64,000 nt of DNA from Arthrobacter sp. Leaf337 (GTDB lineage: Bacteria; Actinomycetota; Actinomycetes; Actinomycetales; Micrococcaceae), in assembly GCF_001423745.1 (NCBI RefSeq), contig NZ_LMPC01000001.1:1923-65922 (forward strand), given 5' to 3'. Under the pieces are notes generated by a model. It was not told where the DNA came from. It saw only the letters and a program-made list of their open reading frames with translations, and made no database searches. A program made the translations under genes and the position numbers. Of the stretch, positions 27,090 to 35,599 are shown one piece after another. Numbering within the stretch: position 1 is the first letter of the stretch; each line of letters starts with the position of its first letter.

Positions 27090-29105
27090 ATGTGGGCTGA
27101 TAACGAAGCGGATCTGGATCTGCTGGGCTTCGACTTCCTTGTCGACGAGCTGGTTGTCGCGTTGACCGAACCCCGACTGCTCCCGTTGACGATCGGGGTT
27201 CTCGGGGACTGGGGCTCCGGCAAGAGTAGCCTGATGCAAATCGCTGCACGGGAGTTGAATGACCTTCGCAACGAACCGGATCAGGTCGACGACGAGGGTA
27301 CCGCCAACGCTCCTTACCTGACCATCAACTTCAGCCCGTGGCAGTACGAGGATCACAACGACGTCAAAATCGCCCTCATGTCCGCGGTCCTCGACGCGAT
27401 CGCAACCCGTGTCCCCGACGCTCAGGAGCAGGTCGGGCGTCTCCGCAGGATTCTGGACAGACTCGGGCGGGTAAGCCGGCGCGTAGGACGCGCCGGGGTC
27501 ACCGCCGCACCTACCGTGGTGCCAATAGTGCTGCAAGGTGCCATACCGGAAATGGATCCCGACACCATGGAGCTTGTAACCGCAGCCACCAACGCCGCCG
27601 CCTCTGAAGCTCACAAGGCTCTCGGCGACCCCCCACCGCAGAAGCAGCCCGATGCGGAAAAACCAGGAACGCCGACCGGCGACGTCGATGCGTTCCGCCG
27701 GGAGTTCGCGGCGCTGGTCAAGAGGATCCCTGGCTGCGAGGCCGTCATCGTCTTCATCGACGATCTCGACCGCTGCCTGCCTGAGACCGTGGTCGACACC
27801 TTCGAAGCTATCCGCCTGTTCCTGAACACGCCCAAGACAGCCTACGTTCTGGCCTTGAACCAGAACGTTGTAGAGTCCGCAGTTGACTCACGTTATCCCA
27901 AACTGAAAAGGCCGGACGGTGCCGGCATCGGTCGGGACTATCTGGAGAAGATGCTCCAACTCAAGATTGCTATCCCTCCCCTGTCCGCGCCCGAGGCCGA
28001 GACATACGTGAATTTGCTCTTCGCTGAGCTGCACCTGGACGAAGAGAGCTTCACAAAGGTCCTCGAAAAATCCGCCGACGTACGCCGGGGAAACGGTCTG
28101 GCTGTAGCTTTCAACACCGGTATCGCCGGTGATGTCCTAAAAGACATTCCAGCCAAGCTCGCGGCGGACCTGAAGTGGGCCGCCGACATCTCCCCCGTCA
28201 TGGGAGCTTCGTTGCGTGGTAACCCCCGCCAGCTGAAACGGTTCCTGAACAATCTTCTCCTGAAGCATCGAAGCGCGGTCCGCCGCGGAGCCGACCTCAA
28301 ACTTCCTGTCCTCGCGAAACTGATGGTTCTGGAAGATCAATACAACACCGACTTCCAGAAGCTCTTCGACTGGGAGCTGGCAGCCGCTGGTGCCTGTCCG
28401 GAAATGCGGGACGCTGAGGCTCATGCCCGGATCGGACACATCGATGCTGAGGCCTCGGTGACAGCCGGGAAATCAGGGGCGACCGTGACGCCGCAACAAA
28501 CCGAAAAGAACAAGACCACCAGGGAAGCCCCCGCCCCGCCGAATGGAGCCCAGAACTGGGCCAGCAAGACGCACATCGCCGAGTGGCTTCGGGCAGACCC
28601 TGCGTTTGCCGGCACGGACCTACGCCCATACTTCACCTACTCTCGGGACAAGCTTTCCTTCGGAGTGTCCGCTTCCCGTCTCGCACCCCACCTGCAGCGC
28701 CTGATCACCGACGTCCAGTCCGACATCGATGCCAGCAGGCGCCAGCAGTATGCTGCTGTCTCAGCCCTAGACTCTAATGACCGGGCGCAGTTTGTCGAAG
28801 CGCTTCTTGAACGGGTTCAGCGAGATCCAGCGTCCATGGCCCTGACGGCGGCCCTGGAACTGGCCGAAAAGAACCAGGACATGGTCTCGGCGGTGTCATC
28901 TGCTCTGCAGCAGATACCACCGTCAGCAATCCCGGCATCGGCCGGCTCCATGGCAGTCCGCCGTTTGCCTCACGGCAACCCCAACGTCGCCAAGCTTTTC
29001 GACAGATGGGAAGCCAGCGATAACGCAAGGCTCCGAATCGTGGTCTCACAAGCCCGCAAGGCGTCGGACAAAGCGAAGGGCGGCCTTGGTGGGAACGTCC
29101 GCTGA
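27090..29105 (+). CDS. qatA: QatA: KAP-family P-loop ATPase of the Qat anti-phage system
   Basis: A 671-residue KAP NTPase. Walker A is GDWGSGKSS (about residues 39-47) and the KAP motif INFSPWQYEDHND follows. Walker B is VIVFIDDLDRCLPETVVDTF (about residue 215-235), with the KAP-type ASLRGNPRQLKRFLNN further on. The start at 27090 has GGAGGA directly upstream; a longer frame to 26,973 lacks this. It is the first gene of a four-gene set: KAP ATPase, unknown, QueC-like, TatD-like. That set is the defining order of QatABCD, shown in published work to protect bacteria against phages. The role of this copy is inferred from the order and the domains. Confidence 0.92.
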   Translation: MWADNEADLDLLGFDFLVDELVVALTEPRLLPLTIGVLGDWGSGKSSLMQIAARELNDLRNEPDQVDDEGTANAPYLTINFSPWQYEDHNDVKIALMSAVLDAIATRVPDAQEQVGRLRRILDRLGRVSRRVGRAGVTAAPTVVPIVLQGAIPEMDPDTMELVTAATNAAASEAHKALGDPPPQKQPDAEKPGTPTGDVDAFRREFAALVKRIPGCEAVIVFIDDLDRCLPETVVDTFEAIRLFLNTPKTAYVLALNQNVVESAVDSRYPKLKRPDGAGIGRDYLEKMLQLKIAIPPLSAPEAETYVNLLFAELHLDEESFTKVLEKSADVRRGNGLAVAFNTGIAGDVLKDIPAKLAADLKWAADISPVMGASLRGNPRQLKRFLNNLLLKHRSAVRRGADLKLPVLAKLMVLEDQYNTDFQKLFDWELAAAGACPEMRDAEAHARIGHIDAEASVTAGKSGATVTPQQTEKNKTTREAPAPPNGAQNWASKTHIAEWLRADPAFAGTDLRPYFTYSRDKLSFGVSASRLAPHLQRLITDVQSDIDASRRQQYAAVSALDSNDRAQFVEALLERVQRDPASMALTAALELAEKNQDMVSAVSSALQQIPPSAIPASAGSMAVRRLPHGNPNVAKLFDRWEASDNARLRIVVSQARKASDKAKGGLGGNVR

Positions 29106-29814
29106 CCGTTCCGCGGGCACCGGTGGTGACTGGACCCCGCTCAAGCTGGCCACGACCACGTATGTTCGTGGCCTTGGGAACGGCGGCTCCAAAGACCGGG
29201 CAGGCCGCGTCCTGGGACGGCATGTTCCATTACTCGGCGGCACACATGGCGCTGCGTCATCTGCCCGTGCCGGCACCGCTGGCATAAGCCGCCTCGGTGG
29301 CTTGCTGGCCGGTCTCGGGACCGGGCAGGCGGGTGAGGCGTTCACGTCCCTTGGTTTAGGCCACCTCGTCGGCCAGGACAGATTCACAGTCCTCGACGAG
29401 CTCGTCACTTATATCGCGGGCACTGGAGACGACCTTGACTCCGTCGCAGCCCGCGACGCTGCCTGCGACGTGCTCGACGAAGTGTTCGGCGACGCGGATT
29501 CGTGGGAGGAGCTGGACGATGTCAGCGTCGGCCGGGAACAACTTGGGACCGTCCTCGAACGCTTCCTCGCACTGTACGTCTACAACCGCGTTCCGGTTGT
29601 CGCCGAACGCCTCAGCCGGATGACAGACCCCGCCGCAATGCGGCAAGCCGACCAGGAAATGCGTCACATCATTGCCGACCTGGTCGCCATCCACCTGCCA
29701 TCGGACCCGTTCAACATCGACTGGAGAGGTCCAGAGGGTCGCTCCATAGCCGAGCGTGCGGTCACGTCGACATACGAACTCCTGACCGAGCTGGACAGCG
29801 AGGCCCGGGCATGA
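29086..29814 (+). CDS. qatB: QatB: Qat system protein of unknown function
   Basis: A 242-residue protein starting TTG at 29086 (GTG at 29089 is an alternative), overlapping the end of qatA by about 20 bases. The N-terminal third is low-complexity, Gly/Ala/Arg-rich, with GGSKDRAGRVLGRH and TAGISRLGGLLAGLGTGQAG. A helical C-terminal domain contains EALDEVFGD-like and NRVPVVAERLSRMTD segments. It has no catalytic motif that I recognise. Its identity rests on position between qatA and qatC with overlaps at both ends. Confidence 0.85.
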   Translation: MVGTSADRSAGTGGDWTPLKLATTTYVRGLGNGGSKDRAGRVLGRHVPLLGGTHGAASSARAGTAGISRLGGLLAGLGTGQAGEAFTSLGLGHLVGQDRFTVLDELVTYIAGTGDDLDSVAARDAACDVLDEVFGDADSWEELDDVSVGREQLGTVLERFLALYVYNRVPVVAERLSRMTDPAAMRQADQEMRHIIADLVAIHLPSDPFNIDWRGPEGRSIAERAVTSTYELLTELDSEARA

Positions 29815-31172
29815 CCGAGTACCGGGTCAGGACTCAACTCACCGCGGAGCTGACCGTTCCTGCTCAGACCCGTTTGCTGGACTGGGCTCCAGGGAACACC
29901 GCGGCGACGATCCAGTTCGGCAACCGGGCCGGAACGGAATTCTTTACCGGTTGGCGCGCGCCACGGGAAGCTCTCGACCTGTTCCTGCTCGGAGCATCGC
30001 TTTACTGCGCCGACAAAACCGCGTTACGCTCCCCCTCGTCCGATGTGTGGACGCGCGACATTTCCATAGAGCTGCCGGTCCAGGACGAAGACGCCTGGCG
30101 TGCTGCCCACTGGAACAAAACGCTCAACTTCCTCACCGGCGACCGGTGGACGATAACTCCCTACGACGAGCAACGTTCGCCGGTGGAAGGAATGCGCCTC
30201 GTCCCGGACGATGTAACGCCGGTCGGGGACATAGCCGCCGTGAGTCTCTTCTCGGGCGGGCTGGACTCACTCACCGGCGTCATCGACCTGCTCGAAGAGG
30301 AACCCGATCGCAGGCTTTGCCTCATCGCACACAACGAGGGCGATCAGGCGTCCACAGCTCAAAAGAAGCTTTTGGTGAAGTTACGGTCGCACTACGGTGA
30401 GGACCGTCTGAAGATCAAGCGTTTGTTTCTGCGCCCGGCGCCGACCACGCCGCAGCAGGCACGTCCACTACCCCAGCACCGCGAGACAACGACTCGTTCG
30501 CGATCCATGTTGTTTCTCACCGCAGGGCTCGCTCTCGCCGCCTCAGTCGGGCCCGATGTGCCGGTGTACATCCCGGAGAACGGCTTTATCGGAATCAATG
30601 TTCCACTCACCCGGGCTCGGTCTGGAAGTTACAGTACTCGCACGACACACCCGTACTTCATCGACATGCTGCAATCGGAGGCACAACGGGTAGGGGTGAG
30701 CAACCCGATTCTCAATCCGTTCAGGCTCAAAACCAAGGGCGAGATCCTTGCGGGCTCCCGCAATCCCGGGTTGCTCAAAGAGCTGGCGCCCGACAGCATC
30801 TCGTGCTCCCATCCTGAAGCGGCACGCTACGCGGGCCGGGAGCAAGGCAACTGCGGATACTGCTTCCCGTGCCTGATCCGGCGGTCTTCCATGGCATATG
30901 TCGGATGGGACGGTCCTGCCGGCTACGCCTGGGACGCCCTGAGCGGTAAAAACCTTCTCGACCGTGACACAAAAAGGGCCGCCGACCTGCGTGCCGTCAT
31001 CAACGGCGTTTACGCAGATCGGCCTGACCGCGACATCCTCCGCAACGGGCCGATCCCGAACGGCGAACACAGGGAGTTCCTGCAGGTCTGGCGGGGAGGC
31101 ATTACCGAGCTGCGGTCCTGGTTCGACGGCGCCACGGGTGAGACCGAGCGGATCGTAAGGGTGCTGAAGTGA
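29811..31172 (+). CDS. qatC: QatC: QueC-like PP-loop protein
   Basis: A 453-residue protein related to QueC, the 7-cyano-7-deazaguanine synthase. The PP-loop ATP pyrophosphatase motif SLFSGGLDSLTG is at about residue 144. The C-terminal zinc-type cysteines lie in SCSHPEAARY and GNCGYCFPCLIRR (about residues 331-356). An extra N-terminal domain of roughly 140 residues precedes the PP-loop, longer than housekeeping QueC. The ATG at 29811 overlaps the qatB stop (ATGA). In the Qat system it may make or attach a deazaguanine-type modification; the chemistry is not established. Confidence 0.92.
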   Translation: MTEYRVRTQLTAELTVPAQTRLLDWAPGNTAATIQFGNRAGTEFFTGWRAPREALDLFLLGASLYCADKTALRSPSSDVWTRDISIELPVQDEDAWRAAHWNKTLNFLTGDRWTITPYDEQRSPVEGMRLVPDDVTPVGDIAAVSLFSGGLDSLTGVIDLLEEEPDRRLCLIAHNEGDQASTAQKKLLVKLRSHYGEDRLKIKRLFLRPAPTTPQQARPLPQHRETTTRSRSMLFLTAGLALAASVGPDVPVYIPENGFIGINVPLTRARSGSYSTRTTHPYFIDMLQSEAQRVGVSNPILNPFRLKTKGEILAGSRNPGLLKELAPDSISCSHPEAARYAGREQGNCGYCFPCLIRRSSMAYVGWDGPAGYAWDALSGKNLLDRDTKRAADLRAVINGVYADRPDRDILRNGPIPNGEHREFLQVWRGGITELRSWFDGATGETERIVRVLK

Positions 31173-31909
31173 CTCAGGAACGCCTACTCGACACGCACTG
31201 CCACGTCAGCGCCTATGACGACCCCGTAGCAATGCTCGGTGCCGCGGAGGAGGCCGGCATCGGGGTCGTCGCCGTTACCGAAGACCCCGATGAGTACCGG
31301 CGCCTCAAGACCCGTCTCGGGCGACGGGAACACGTCGATGTCGCGATAGGCCTGCACCCGCTCCGGGCGGCATCGTTCGGACCCAACGATCTGGCCCGCT
31401 TCTTTCGCCTCCTGCCCCAGGCTAAATGGATCGGCGAGGTAGGACTCGACTTTTCCCGTGCGGGAGCAGGGACGGCCAAAGCCCAACAAAAGGTCTTCGA
31501 CACCGTCCTTGCCGAAGCGCCGCGCGGGCACCACCCACTCTCGGTGCATAGCCGAGGTGCCGAAAAGGAAGTGATCCAGAAACTGGCCGAAGCCGAAGCG
31601 CAGGCCGTTCTTCACTGGTATACAGGACCCCTGTACCTTGTCGATGAGGCCGTGAAGTCGGGTCTGTACTTCTCATTGAACATCGCAATGACCCGCTCTC
31701 GAAAATTCGCTTCCCTGGTCCGGGCAATCCCGCGCGAACGTGTCCTTCTGGAGACAGACGGCCCTTTCGCGAAGGTTCAGGGCCGCGCAGCCCATCCACA
31801 CGAACTCGGCGATGTCGCCGAAGTCCTGGCCCAGGCATGGGGAACGGATATCAGGGAGGCGACAAAAGCTGTCATCGCGAATCAAAATCGATTCCTTGCC
31901 AAGAGTTAG
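31169..31909 (+). CDS. qatD: QatD: TatD-like metal-dependent DNase
   Basis: A 246-residue TIM-barrel hydrolase of the TatD family. Metal-binding motifs are DTHCHVSAY (His-x-His, residues 10-12), GEVGLDFS (Glu, about residue 89), HSRGAEKEV (His) and ETDGPFAKVQ (Asp). The GTG start overlaps the qatC stop (GTGA). It closes the Qat operon, and the recombinase remnant begins only 30 bases after its stop. It probably supplies nuclease activity. Confidence 0.92.
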   Translation: MTQERLLDTHCHVSAYDDPVAMLGAAEEAGIGVVAVTEDPDEYRRLKTRLGRREHVDVAIGLHPLRAASFGPNDLARFFRLLPQAKWIGEVGLDFSRAGAGTAKAQQKVFDTVLAEAPRGHHPLSVHSRGAEKEVIQKLAEAEAQAVLHWYTGPLYLVDEAVKSGLYFSLNIAMTRSRKFASLVRAIPRERVLLETDGPFAKVQGRAAHPHELGDVAEVLAQAWGTDIREATKAVIANQNRFLAKS

Positions 31910-31938
31910 CCCCATGGCACCTGTTGAACAAGGTCTAT

Positions 31939-32460
31939 TTACGCCAGCGCCCGCTCCACGTCGTAGCCGGCCGACTTTGCCAGCTTGTGCCGTGAATCTG
32001 TCATAGCGTCTGGTGGTCCGCAGATCCGCCTGCCCCAGGCTGTCCTGCAAATCGTGCAGGGCCACCCCGTTGTCCAGGGCGATCGTGGCGAAGGTGTGCC
32101 GCAGGCTGTGCGGACTGATCTGTCCGTCCACACCTGCTTTCCGCGCCAGCCGCTGGATTGTCCTGAATGTCCCCGAGCGGTTCCATGGACGACCTGTCCT
32201 GATGGTAAACAACGGCAGACTCCGGACAGCGCCTAGGATGGGAACAACATCAGCACCCGACGTACCCAAGTAGAGGTTCAGCGCTTCGAACGCGGGAGCC
32301 AGGAAGAGGCGACTAATGCGGGATGTAGTAGACGGACACCTGGTGTAGCCGCAATCAAGTGGACCCTGCTGCGATTGGAGTCGCGAAACGCTCTCCCTCG
32401 TGGTGCATAGGCACAACCTGAGGACAGCCAGAGTGCGTACCAACTCTCAAGTCCGGGGAG
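31939..32460 (-). pseudogene. Decayed tyrosine recombinase (integrase)
   Basis: The C-terminal catalytic half is readable: PLFTIRTGRPW, ISPHSLRHTFATIALDNGV (His-x-x-Arg box), LQDSLGQADLRTTRRYD with the Tyr nucleophile. After RYD the sequence must shift one frame to give the family-like ending SRHKLAKSAGYDVERALA and a TAA at 31,939-31,941. The upstream half (VRTLAVLRLCLCTT, then RLFLAPAFEALNLYLG) is broken by further shifts and the N-terminal domain is not recognisable. It lies between qatD and an island-end sequence at 32,546-32,615, where an integrase would be expected. Confidence 0.8.
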
Positions 32461-32615
32461 GCTGGCGAGAATTTCCTCTAAGGAGCCACCTTACTTAGGC
32501 ATGCGGCGCGGGAGGACTGCAACACCCACCCCCTAAATTTGACCAGAGACCGCGGTGAGATGGCTTAGCCTGCTGGCCCTTCACGCATACACGGTTAAGG
32601 ACATACCCCCGGAGG
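32380..32615. repeat. Island-end repeat copy A (internal junction, core 32608-32615)
   Basis: Bases 32,546-32,615 align without a gap over 70 bases to 47,867-47,936 at the right end of the island (about 49 of 70 identical). Both begin GAGACCGCGGTGAG and both end in CCCGGNGG. Bases 32,380-32,570 align with copy B at 43,268-43,465 (shared CATAGGCACA, CAACTCTCAAGTCCGGG, GCTGCAACACC). This is best explained as the old end of one island insertion now buried inside. Confidence 0.75.
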
Positions 32616-33380
32616 AGTGCGAATAACAGCATGAAGAGTGATACTGCAACCGCTGCAATACCAGGCGAAAGGGTGCGATCATCACATGAACATCAAGCTC
32701 GGCTTCAGTCGGCGGAGCTAGCCACTCTCCTGGATGTAGTGCAGTGAAGCCGATGCTTGCTTGCACGTCCTCAAGACCAAGTTTCAACGCTTGACTCGCT
32801 CGGGACCACGCCGTCGGAGCAATAGGGAACATGACTGCCGGACCGACCGTGGCGATGTGCGGAGGGGCTTCTTGATGGAGCCGGGCAATCCGATGCTGGA
32901 CGACCAGGTCCTGCCGCTCGCCGCGACGCCCTCGTGCTTTGTCCAGACGGACAGCGGTCAGTGAGTGAGGGATCCGTTTCGGCGGACGTTCTTCTCGGCT
33001 TGCAGGCCGAGCTGACGAGTCATACCGAAGTTGGTCATCGTCCCCCGCGATGGATGGGATGCTGGTCCGCTACAGGATCAAAGCCGCCGGTCTCCGACGT
33101 CGTCTGGGCCTGCCGGCACTTTGACAGCGTCGACTCGGACTTCAACGACCTGCTCAGCCGCCGCGATTGCCCATATCCCGGGCTGTTGGGTCGACCTTGA
33201 AGCTCTCCCAATGCAGGATCCTCTACTGGTGCCGCATTATTTAGGCTGCGATGACCTATGACGAGCTGTGGGATAAAGGCGAGAAAGCCAATTATTCGGA
33301 CAATGACATCGCTCAGCCAGGCATCTTAGGCTTCGGCAACCTCACAGCTCGCGTTACCTACGAGGGATCCGCAGCTGACC
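32616..33380. other. Decayed DNA right of the internal junction
   Basis: About 765 bases with only short frames. The longest reasonable one starts ATG 33,251 (MTYDELWDKGEKANYSDN) and runs into the neighbouring gene's end, so it is probably a truncated remnant. A minus-strand frame before 32,832 (ASIGFTALHPGEWLAPPTEA) also looks like a fragment. I cannot assign either. Confidence 0.45.
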
Positions 33381-34664
33381 TCAAGCAGGTCTTGGGGCCC
33401 GAGCCTTGCTCCGCTTCAGCCAGCATGCGACCCCCAGCTCGGCTGCCTTCTCCTGGTCCGTGCATACTCCGGCGGCGGTGAATGCGGTGGCCGGGACACT
33501 GTCTGCGGTCGGTTCCGGGACTTCACGCAGGAGCCACCCCGTGTGACGGCTCGTGTCGAGGCTAAAACCCTCGGTGAACGGCATCCGTTCCATGTGCGTA
33601 TGCCGCGGCTCGGCCAGCAACCATTTCTTCTTCTGGTTCGCAGTCGTTTGGGCTCCCCCGTCGTGAATGATCCTCCCGGCCATCGCAGCTGCCTGAGTGA
33701 GGTCCTGGTGGCCCCAGAAGACCATGGCAAGCTGATCAGGGTCCTCATGAGTGGGTATTCCCCCGGACAGTGCGGGGGAAGCGAAATGCCATTTGCTGCC
33801 TTGGATAAAGTCCAACGGTGTTGGTCGGAGGCCACCGTCAATGCCGGTCTGCCGTGCCGCTTCCTCCACGGTTCGCGCCAAGGTTTCGATACCGGAGATG
33901 GTGGCGGACAGATCCAGCCACTCGAAAGGCCGCTCCTCCCAATAATCATCGACTGCCCAATACCATCGCTGTTCGCGGCGATCAGAAGGGGACGGACCTT
34001 CCGGGTGTTCTGCGGGCCAGACACCGACGCGGCTTCCGACCTTCTTTGTCGCCACCAGATCGGTGGCCTCCAGCTGGTCCACCATCCTGGTTGCCCCTTT
34101 GGTGTCCCTGTCTGTGACCACTCCCGTCAGGTCCACCTGGAGGATGCCGGGACGTTGGCGCACCGCACTCAGGATGGCTGCGAAGCGTTCGTAATCGGCC
34201 TTGTGCTCGAGGGCTTGCTCCAGCCGACTTTCGTGGGTTTCCACGGCGAAGGCCGCGTTGCGATCGTGCCGGATGCGTCCCGCTTCCCCCTCTGCTCCGT
34301 CATAGGGCTTTTTTGCCTCATCCAGCGCGAACCGTTCAAGGGCTATTACCCGATCGATAACGTCCAACCGCCCGAAAATTGAGGCCAGGTAAAGGGGAAC
34401 CCTGTCCGGTGCAGACACATTGACGTGGCTGCTGCCGAACATCGTCTTGCGGACTGCGTATCGCTGTGCTTCTTCGTCCAACGCCTGTGCGGCGATGTCC
34501 AGCGCATGCGGGTAGTTTTTGGCCCGGACAGTCTCTTGAAAGAGACCCCATCTGAACCTGGGCAAATCACCCAAAATCCGCGCCCGGAAGAAGCGGAGCA
34601 TCTCATCACGTCTTGCCGGTACATACACCGTAGTGCGCCTTCCGCCGAGGTCTAGTTGCATCAT
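33381..34664 (-). CDS. Unrecognised cytoplasmic protein
   Basis: A 427-residue protein starting MMQLDLGGRRTTVYVPAR, with no signal peptide or membrane segment. The first half is helical and charged (EEAQRYAVRKTMFGSSHVNV). The middle contains a winged-helix-like segment (AILSAVRQRPGILQVDLTGV, then TRMVDQLEATDLVATKKVGS). The tail has WHFASPALSGG, MVFWGHQDLTQAA and QKKKWLLAEPRHTHMERM, giving several conserved-looking His and Trp residues. I do not know the family. It is divergent from the NYN RNase gene, 80 bases apart, within a region of defence-type genes. Confidence 0.75.
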   Translation of the reverse strand: MMQLDLGGRRTTVYVPARRDEMLRFFRARILGDLPRFRWGLFQETVRAKNYPHALDIAAQALDEEAQRYAVRKTMFGSSHVNVSAPDRVPLYLASIFGRLDVIDRVIALERFALDEAKKPYDGAEGEAGRIRHDRNAAFAVETHESRLEQALEHKADYERFAAILSAVRQRPGILQVDLTGVVTDRDTKGATRMVDQLEATDLVATKKVGSRVGVWPAEHPEGPSPSDRREQRWYWAVDDYWEERPFEWLDLSATISGIETLARTVEEAARQTGIDGGLRPTPLDFIQGSKWHFASPALSGGIPTHEDPDQLAMVFWGHQDLTQAAAMAGRIIHDGGAQTTANQKKKWLLAEPRHTHMERMPFTEGFSLDTSRHTGWLLREVPEPTADSVPATAFTAAGVCTDQEKAAELGVACWLKRSKARAPRPA

Positions 34665-34744
34665 GTGGTCTGATTCGATTTATTATCGTTGCACTTCTCA
34701 GATCTCAACTTCACGATGCCACATCAAACAAGTTGACCAGGCTC

Positions 34745-35494
34745 ATGTCTCCCTGCATGATCAACAGGGTGAATCCTGACGAGAAGCGCATTGCCTTGCT
34801 CATTGATGCCGACAACGCGCCAGCGTCGAAGATTGATCTCGTCCTTGCTGAAGTTGCACGTCACGGCGTGGCCAACGTGCGGCGGGCCTATGGGGACTGG
34901 AAGAGCCCCTACCTGCAGCAATGGCAAGCTGCTCTCCATCCGTACGCGATACGGCCCATGCAGCAATTCGCGTACAGCACTGGAAAAAACGCGGCTGACA
35001 TGGCGATGGTTATTGATGCTATGGACCTGCTTACGGCAGGCTCGGTGGATGGGCTCGCCCTTTTTTCGAGCGACGCCGACTTCACCCCGTTGGTGATGCG
35101 CATCTTGGCGGACGGCCTAAAAGTGTATGGATTTGGTGAGAGAAAAACGCCGGAGCCGTTTGTTAACGCTTGCTCGCTGTTTACTTATGTCGAGGGACTG
35201 GGGCAACCCCACACGATCCCTGATAAGTCTTTAGACGGGCTTGGTGGAATGACGGAGTTGCGCGGGGACGCCAGACTCGTGCTTCTGGTACGCAACGCCG
35301 TCGAAGCTGCTAGCGGAGATGATGGCTGGGCACACCTCTCCGCAGTTGGAAATCAAATAGGTAACCAAGCATCGCTGGACCCCCGCAACTATGGCTATCA
35401 GAAGCTGAGTGACCTCATTGAGGGAATAGGCCTGTTCGAACTCAAGCGGGGGAATCAGCAAGTTCTCGTTCGGGATAAGCGAACCTTGAGATAG
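34745..35494 (+). CDS. NYN-domain RNase with C-terminal LOTUS/OST-HTH-like domain
   Basis: A PIN-like ribonuclease of about 249 residues. Acidic motifs of the NYN fold are LLIDADNAPASK, NAADMAMVIDAMDLL and LFSSDADFTPLVMRIL. The C-terminal third (LVLLVRNAVEAASGDDGWAH to SLDPRNYGYQKLSDLIEGIG) matches the OST-HTH/LOTUS RNA-binding domain. The start is uncertain: ATG 34745, ATG 34757 or TTG 34733 are all possible and none has a strong ribosome binding site. The base composition is visibly less GC-rich than in the flanking genes, suggesting separate acquisition. Confidence 0.88.
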   Translation: MSPCMINRVNPDEKRIALLIDADNAPASKIDLVLAEVARHGVANVRRAYGDWKSPYLQQWQAALHPYAIRPMQQFAYSTGKNAADMAMVIDAMDLLTAGSVDGLALFSSDADFTPLVMRILADGLKVYGFGERKTPEPFVNACSLFTYVEGLGQPHTIPDKSLDGLGGMTELRGDARLVLLVRNAVEAASGDDGWAHLSAVGNQIGNQASLDPRNYGYQKLSDLIEGIGLFELKRGNQQVLVRDKRTLR

Positions 35495-35599
35495 AGCACT
35501 TCCGGGTGGGGACCCATCCAACATCGGCTCGCTTCGATGGCTTGCGACCTGAATGCACATCCCTGTCCTGCTCGCACAATGGGTGCTTGGCAGCGACCA

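Noticed and set aside
29502..29810. Extension of qatC upstream to 29,502
   Set aside because: The extra residues are a shadow of qatB; ATG 29,811 overlaps the qatB stop and begins the family-like sequence.
32610..32660. Similarity of the sequence right of the internal core to the sequence right of the left junction
   Set aside because: Beyond the shared CCCCCGGAGG only scattered matches are seen; too weak to claim a second shared arm.
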